Shown in pieces: positions 59,820 through 64,000 of a stretch of DNA of 64,000 nucleotides (the stretch's first letter is position 1; each line of letters opens with the position of its first letter). Below the pieces are notes generated by a model that was not told the DNA's origin, searched no databases, and saw nothing but the letters and a program-made list of their open reading frames with translations. Both the position numbers and the translations under genes were made by a program. The stretch covers positions 7,192,001 to 7,256,000 of the forward strand of contig NZ_CP150302.1 in assembly GCF_038051945.1 (NCBI RefSeq). Direction: 5' to 3'. The DNA is from Paenibacillus sp. FSL H3-0469 (GTDB lineage Bacteria; Bacillota; Bacilli; Paenibacillales; Paenibacillaceae).

Positions 59820-60809
59820 CTACAGCCAGAATGAAGCGAGCACGGAGCCGGTGAAGACGGCCGCGGCAATGAGGAAGAACAGGTACAGGGCGAATCGGGT
59901 CTTGAACAGCGAGAGCAGCATCAGTGCGTTCTTGAAATCGAGCATCGGTCCCAGCACCATGAAGGCGAGCAGCGCTCCTGCCGGGAAGGTATGCAGGAAG
60001 GTGGAAGCAACGAAGGCATCGGAGGTGGAGCAGAGCGAGAGTGCGAAGGCCAGCCCCATCATGAACACGTAGGAGCCGAGCGGACGGTCTCCAATCGCGG
60101 ACAGGCTGCTCTGATTCATGAAGGTCTGGATGCCCGCAGTCAGCAGACAGCCGATGATCAGGAATTTGCCCATCTCAAAAAATTCATCCGACGTATGCAC
60201 CAGGACCGCTGCCGCCCGGCCTCCGCGTAGTGTGCCATGCTGCTCTTCGCTTCCCTCCCGGCGGATGGACAGGCGCAGCGGCGATCTGCGGACGGTGCCA
60301 TAAATGAGCAGGCCAATACATGCCGCTACGGCAAAAGCCAGTCCCATCCGGGTGTAGGCCAGCTCCGGATGGGAGCGGAAGGCCGTCAGGGTGGCCCCGT
60401 AGACGACCGGATTGAGGATCGGGCCGGACAGAATGAAGACGATAGCAACATAGAGCGGCATCCCCTTATGCATGAGGCGGCGGACCAGCGGAATCATCCC
60501 GCATTCGCAGACGGGGAAGAGGATTCCGAGCAGACAGCCGAAGAGAATTGCCGGAACCGCGCGGCGCGGAATCCAGCGTGAGATCAGCTCGTCCGGCACG
60601 AAGACGCGGAGCAGGGAGGAGAGCAGCGCGCCCAGCAGGACAAACGGCAAGGCCTCCAGCAGAATGCCGAGGAATGCAGTTTTGAACGTGTCGACATAGC
60701 CGTTGTCCAGCAGGCTCAGATGCCCGGGCAGCCACGAGCTGCCCGCTGTGAGCAGAAAAGCGGCGGAAAAGAGCAGCGGCAATATTTTAATCGGAGTAAG
60801 GGTTGTCAT
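59820..60809 (-). CDS. Permease of the ArsP/DUF318 family
   Basis: The ATG at 60809 follows GGAAGGAG; the GTG at 60833 sits upstream of that site. The 329-residue protein has about eight helices, with PFVLLGALLSSLLRVFVPDEL, a cysteine-bearing FPVCECGMIPLVRRLMHKGMP loop and a STSDAFVAS motif. The VCECG loop is a hallmark of this family, which includes organoarsenical and putative metal transporters. It is the second gene of the CobW-like, permease, TIGR03943 operon. Confidence 0.87.
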   Translation of the reverse strand: MTTLTPIKILPLLFSAAFLLTAGSSWLPGHLSLLDNGYVDTFKTAFLGILLEALPFVLLGALLSSLLRVFVPDELISRWIPRRAVPAILFGCLLGILFPVCECGMIPLVRRLMHKGMPLYVAIVFILSGPILNPVVYGATLTAFRSHPELAYTRMGLAFAVAACIGLLIYGTVRRSPLRLSIRREGSEEQHGTLRGGRAAAVLVHTSDEFFEMGKFLIIGCLLTAGIQTFMNQSSLSAIGDRPLGSYVFMMGLAFALSLCSTSDAFVASTFLHTFPAGALLAFMVLGPMLDFKNALMLLSLFKTRFALYLFFLIAAAVFTGSVLASFWL

Positions 60810-60839
60810 GGGTTCATCGGCTCCTTCCCGCACAGGGGC

Positions 60840-61880
60840 TTAGCTGAATAAGGCCGCCCAGCTGCGGCTGATTGCCTTCTCGTCCAGATTCAGGCCAATG
60901 CAGACGATATAAGGCTGGCCCGGGTAGCTTGAAGCCTCCCAGGAGATGCGGTTCCCCGCGAGCTGCACCAGCTGCACGGAATCCCGGCCTGCAAGCCGTA
61001 CATGGCCCTTGGCCCGGAGCAGACTGTAGCCCCATTGCCGCAAAAATTGCTCCAGCTCCTCCGGCCGGAGGCTTCCGGTCCATGCCGGGGGAACGGTTAA
61101 CGTCACCGCTGCCACTTGGGAAAAAGAGCCGTCCGTCCCGGATTCAGGCTCATGTACTGCCGTTGCACTGCCGCCGCTGCTGCTGCTGTCCGTATTCATC
61201 CGCTGGAGGGTGGCGCCGCTGATATTGCCGGGGCCTCGCCGGGGAGCAGAGCCCTTGAATCCGCGTGCTGCGATGCCTGTCAACAGCGGAGCGAGATTAA
61301 TCTGGCTGTAGTGGGTGAAGACGATCTCGGATTCCGAATTTTGCTTGTAGACCATCTTCTCAATCTTCCACAGGGTCTCCGGTTCTACCAGATCGCTTTT
61401 GTTGACGATGATGAGATCAGCGGTGGTGATCTGCTTGCGCAGGGTGCGGACGAGCAGTTTGTCGGACGAGAAGCGGCTGCTGTACTCAAGTGCATTCTCG
61501 GCATCCAGCAGCGTAATGGCGTGGTGCAGCTGCAGCCGGTCTGCCAGCGCCGGAGCCAGAAGCGACTTCACGATCTCATCCGGGTCAGCTACCCCTGTAA
61601 GCTCAATGTAGATGATGTCAGGGCGGCGTGCCAGCAGGGCGCCCAGGCTGCGCGGCAGCTCCTCCTTACGGCTGCAGCAGATGCAGCCGTCCAGCAGCTT
61701 TTCCACATTTGTGCCGGTACTCTCCTGAAGGATATAGCCGTCCACATCCTTGGCGCCCAGCTCATTCATGATCACCCCCGGGTTCAGCCCTCTCCGCTTG
61801 CTCTCCTTCAGCAGACTCAGCAGCAGGGTCGTCTTTCCGCTCCCCAGAAATCCGCTCAGTATAATCACAGGTATCTTCAT
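60840..61880 (-). CDS. CobW/COG0523-family metal-chaperone GTPase
   Basis: A 346-residue G3E GTPase. P-loop GFLGSGKTTLL, the metal-binding CxCC-type motif GCICC, switch ELTGVADPDEI and the NKSD base-recognition motif are present, followed by a variable linker and the C-terminal CobW_C domain (SWEASSYPGQPYIVCIGL). Such proteins deliver zinc or another divalent metal to client proteins. First gene of the minus-strand operon, divergent from the Zur-controlled L33 gene. A second COG0523 protein is encoded at 62347. Confidence 0.9.
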   Translation of the reverse strand: MKIPVIILSGFLGSGKTTLLLSLLKESKRRGLNPGVIMNELGAKDVDGYILQESTGTNVEKLLDGCICCSRKEELPRSLGALLARRPDIIYIELTGVADPDEIVKSLLAPALADRLQLHHAITLLDAENALEYSSRFSSDKLLVRTLRKQITTADLIIVNKSDLVEPETLWKIEKMVYKQNSESEIVFTHYSQINLAPLLTGIAARGFKGSAPRRGPGNISGATLQRMNTDSSSSGGSATAVHEPESGTDGSFSQVAAVTLTVPPAWTGSLRPEELEQFLRQWGYSLLRAKGHVRLAGRDSVQLVQLAGNRISWEASSYPGQPYIVCIGLNLDEKAISRSWAALFS

Positions 61881-61907
61881 GGCTCACTCTCCCGCTCCAA
61901 TAGTACC

Positions 61908-61946
61908 GTCCCCATAAGAAGGCGGCCAAGCCGCTTCCGCTTGTAA
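61908..61946 (+). repeat. Diverged remnant of the post-terminator hairpin repeat (copy 5)
   Basis: GTACCGTCC, then AAGGCGGCCAAGCCGCTTCC and GCTTGTA, match the 3' half of the repeat with several changes. The outer 5' arm is lost. It is less certain than the other copies. Confidence 0.45.
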
Positions 61947-62018
61947 TTCCATCTATACGTCAAGCTTATTCAGGAAAGAACACTAATCTAAGCGAGCCGA
62001 AATGTTCGGGGACAGCTG

Positions 62019-62070
62019 TTGACAGCGGAGGGCTGGAGCGTGTAGAATGTGTAAATCGTAATAATTACGA
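62019..62070 (+). promoter_or_regulatory. Promoter and Zur box of the L33 gene
   Basis: TTGACA (62019), 18-bp spacer, TAGAAT (62043), then a perfect Zur inverted repeat TCGTAATAATTACGA (62056-62070). It lies 26 bp before rpmG and may also influence the divergent CobW operon. Confidence 0.9.
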
Positions 62071-62095
62071 TTAAATAGAAGGGAGCTTGATTAAG

Positions 62096-62245
62096 ATGAG
62101 AGTAATCGTTACCTTGGCCTGTACGGAGACGGGCGACCGCAACTATACCACCACGAAGAATAAGAGAACGACACCGGAGCGCCTGGAGATGAGAAAATAT
62201 TGCCCGCGCCTGAAGCGTGTCACGCTGCACCGGGAGACCCGCTAA
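62096..62245 (+). CDS. rpmG: Zinc-independent ribosomal protein L33 paralog
   Basis: A 49-residue L33 (MRVIVTLACTETGDRNYTTT...YCPRLKRVTLHRE) preceded by GAAGGGAG. Zinc-binding L33 carries two CxxC pairs; here only a single Cys remains at each site (ACTE, YCPR), so it is the zinc-free form. Under zinc starvation it replaces the zinc form and frees zinc, which fits the Zur box directly upstream. Confidence 0.92.
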   Translation: MRVIVTLACTETGDRNYTTTKNKRTTPERLEMRKYCPRLKRVTLHRETR

Positions 62246-62346
62246 GCTCTGCAATGTCTTAGTAGCCCATCTGATTTCAAATTACATCTTTTCCAAGCGG
62301 GGGTTGTTCTTTAGGGATAAAAAATATAATTTACAAGGAGACTACA

Positions 62347-63555
62347 ATGGACAAAATTCCTGTAACAGTGCTAAGCGGATATCTTGGCTCCGGCAAGACT
62401 ACACTGCTCAATCATATTCTGCATAACCGTGAGGGCCTGAAGGTGGCCGTTATCGTCAATGATATGAGTGAAGTGAATGTGGATGCGAATCTGGTGAAAT
62501 CCGGCAGCAGCCTCTCCCGCACAGAGGAGAAGCTGGTGGAGATGTCCAATGGCTGCATCTGCTGCACCCTCCGTGATGACCTGCTGCGCGAAGTGAATCA
62601 TCTCGCCTCGGAGGGGCGTTTTGATTACATACTGATTGAATCCTCCGGCATCAGCGAGCCGGTCCCGGTGGCCCAGACCTTCACTTACCCGAACCCTGAG
62701 CTGGATATCGACCTGACCGAGCTGGCCCGGCTGGATACGATGGTGACGGTGGTCGATGCTAACCGCTTCTGGCATGATTTCGCCTCGGGCGACAGTCTGC
62801 TGGACCGCAATATGACGGCGGGTGAAGGCGACTTCCGGGATATCGTTGACCTGCTGATCGATCAGATTGAGACCTGTGATGTGCTGCTGCTTAACAAGTG
62901 CGATCTGGTGGAGGAGGCGGAGCTGAACAAGCTGGAGGCGGTTCTGCGCAGACTTCAGCCTCGGGCGAAGATCATCCTCACGGTGAACGCACAAGTAGAG
63001 CTATCTGAGATTCTGAATACGGGATTATTCGATTTCGAACAGACCAGCCAGTCATCCGGCTGGATCGCTGAGCTTGCCAAGGAGGAACACACCCCGGAGA
63101 CTGAGGAATACGGCATTACCTCCTTCGTCTACCGCCGGAGAGCGCCGTTCCACCCGCAGCGGCTGAGCTTCTTCTTCAGTAACTGGCCCTCTGAGGTCGT
63201 CCGGGCAAAAGGACTGGTCTGGCTGGCGGCCAGCGGTGATCTGGCAGCGACCATCAGCCAGGCGGGGCCGTCCATCCAGTTCGGTCCCGCCGGTTATTGG
63301 CTGGCTACCCTGCCGGAGGAGCAGCAGCAGGAGGTGCTGGCTGCGGAACCGGATGTGCTGGCGAAGTGGGACGGGCAGTGGGGAGACCGGCTGAACGAGA
63401 TCGTCTTCATCGGAGTCCAGATGAACCGTGAGGATATCGAAGCCCGCCTGGACCGCTGCCTGCTGACCGCAGAGGAGATGAAGCAGGACTGGACGGCCTT
63501 CAACAACCCGCTTCCTTGGCCCGTCGAGGAGCTGCTTGCGGCGGGGCAGGAATAA
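62347..63555 (+). CDS. zagA: ZagA-like COG0523 GTPase (YciC type)
   Basis: A 402-residue G3E GTPase preceded by AAGGAG. P-loop GYLGSGKTTLL, GCICCTLRDDLL, ESSGISEPVPVAQTF and NKCD are followed by the CobW_C domain with the long FVYRRRAPFHPQRLSFFFSNWP segment of the ZagA/ZigA group. In Bacillus, ZagA is Zur-repressed and supplies zinc to the folate enzyme FolE during starvation. It follows the L33 gene by 100 bp with no terminator, so it is probably under the same Zur site. AATATAAT before it may be an extra promoter. Confidence 0.88.
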   Translation: MDKIPVTVLSGYLGSGKTTLLNHILHNREGLKVAVIVNDMSEVNVDANLVKSGSSLSRTEEKLVEMSNGCICCTLRDDLLREVNHLASEGRFDYILIESSGISEPVPVAQTFTYPNPELDIDLTELARLDTMVTVVDANRFWHDFASGDSLLDRNMTAGEGDFRDIVDLLIDQIETCDVLLLNKCDLVEEAELNKLEAVLRRLQPRAKIILTVNAQVELSEILNTGLFDFEQTSQSSGWIAELAKEEHTPETEEYGITSFVYRRRAPFHPQRLSFFFSNWPSEVVRAKGLVWLAASGDLAATISQAGPSIQFGPAGYWLATLPEEQQQEVLAAEPDVLAKWDGQWGDRLNEIVFIGVQMNREDIEARLDRCLLTAEEMKQDWTAFNNPLPWPVEELLAAGQE

Positions 63556-63579
63556 CTGCTTCTGTAAATGATAATCTGG

Positions 63580-63614
63580 AAAGCCGGAATCCTTTCTGCG
63601 GATTCCGGCTTTGT
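63580..63614 (+). terminator. Terminator after the ZagA-like gene
   Basis: A perfect 13-bp stem AAAGCCGGAATCC / GGATTCCGGCTTT, with a short T tail. Confidence 0.8.
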
Positions 63615-63747
63615 GCTGTATGGCGATCAGGTGCCGCGCAGGGTAGATGGGGCAAAAGCGAATGTATGCGGAAAGCCGAACAATGGCTTGGATTTAACTA
63701 CATTAATCAGTACGATTACGATTAATTTGTAGTTTTGGGTTTACAAA

Positions 63748-63802
63748 TCGTAATCATTACGATAATATCAATGGAGTTGAATAATAATCGTAAATATTAC
63801 GA
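63748..63802. promoter_or_regulatory. Two tandem Zur boxes ahead of the zinc ABC genes
   Basis: TCGTAATCATTACGA (63748-63762) and TCGTAAATATTACGA (63788-63802), centres 40 bp apart. A partial site (ACGATTACGATTA) lies at about 63712. Doubled sites suggest tight repression. Confidence 0.9.
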
Positions 63803-63844
63803 ATAAAAACATGCCTAATTTGTTTGTTGAGAGGGGGAGGAACG

Positions 63845-64000
63845 ATGATTTTGTCATCCATCAGGGATGTGGTGTTCGGTTACGGGGATGAGCCGGTCAT
63901 TGACCGCTTGTCGCTGGATCTGGAGGCTGGACAGTTCATTGGCATTACCGGGCCGAACGGGGCAGCGAAGACAACGCTGCTTAAGCTGATGCTGGGCCTG
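63845..64000 (+). CDS. znuC: Zinc ABC transporter ATPase (ZnuC/AdcC type), 3' end outside the window
   Basis: The first 52 codons of an ABC ATPase: ATG at 63845, 9 nt after GAGGGGGAGG. It opens MILSSIRDVVFGYGDEPVID, and its Walker A reads GPNGAAKTT, the Ala variant common in metal-ion ABC ATPases of Bacillota. Two Zur boxes upstream support zinc uptake. Permease and binding-protein genes presumably follow beyond the window. Confidence 0.85.
   Translation, partial: MILSSIRDVVFGYGDEPVIDRLSLDLEAGQFIGITGPNGAAKTTLLKLMLGL

Overview
The window looks like a chromosomal stretch of a Paenibacillus-type, Gram-positive, spore-forming Bacillota. Pointers are S-layer-homology (SLH) surface proteins, YesM/YesN two-component regulation of a sugar ABC importer, a YjcZ-type spore peptide, Bacillus-style Fur and Zur boxes, and frequent strong GGAGG ribosome sites followed 8-9 nt later by TTG or GTG starts. 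Both ends cut a gene: an SLH protein at the left and a zinc ABC ATPase at the right.

Layout. 1-13.3 kb: two very large SLH surface proteins and a secreted trypsin-like protease. 13.4-24.5 kb: mixed housekeeping genes (lone receiver domain, PatB-type C-S lyase, nucleoside hydrolase, GH18-like protein, radical SAM enzyme, BASS-type transporter, chemoreceptor, CD3324-family regulator, APH-type kinase). 24.8-34.6 kb: a carbohydrate locus (binding protein, two permeases, GH43 enzyme, second binding protein, YesM-type kinase, YesN-type regulator) that reads as one sense-import-degrade unit. 34.7-39.6 kb: a tandem-repeat array, hisS behind a His-His-His leader peptide and attenuator, an HD phosphohydrolase, a DbpA helicase, and a chloramphenicol acetyltransferase behind a translational attenuator. 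39.7-46.1 kb: iron-linked genes with three Fur boxes (ABC exporter, siderophore binding protein, AraC regulator fused to a homologous binding domain), plus a YjcZ peptide and an MFS transporter. 46.2-51.0 kb: an AT-rich block that begins directly after tRNA-Leu. It carries an ATP-grasp protein and a large unrecognised helical protein, convergent and sharing one operator sequence, then a tyrosine recombinase, a second array of the 51-bp repeat and a riboswitch-like structured leader. 51.1-54.8 kb: ECF sigma factor with an ABC-2 transporter. 55.3-58.4 kb: orphan hybrid histidine kinase. 58.4-64 kb: a zinc-starvation cluster with four Zur boxes (NusG-II protein, metal-type permease operon with a CobW GTPase, zinc-independent L33, ZagA-like GTPase, zinc ABC ATPase).

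The most notable non-textbook observations are: (i) histidine leader-peptide attenuation of hisS instead of a T-box; (ii) the AT-rich ATP-grasp/helical-protein pair with identical operators; (iii) three families of structured intergenic repeats: a hairpin that sits just after terminators, a ~130-nt nested palindrome, and a 51-bp repeat with a TGCA-n5-TGCA core; (iv) the riboswitch-like leader ahead of the ECF sigma operon. All calls rest on reading the sequence; no database search was run.
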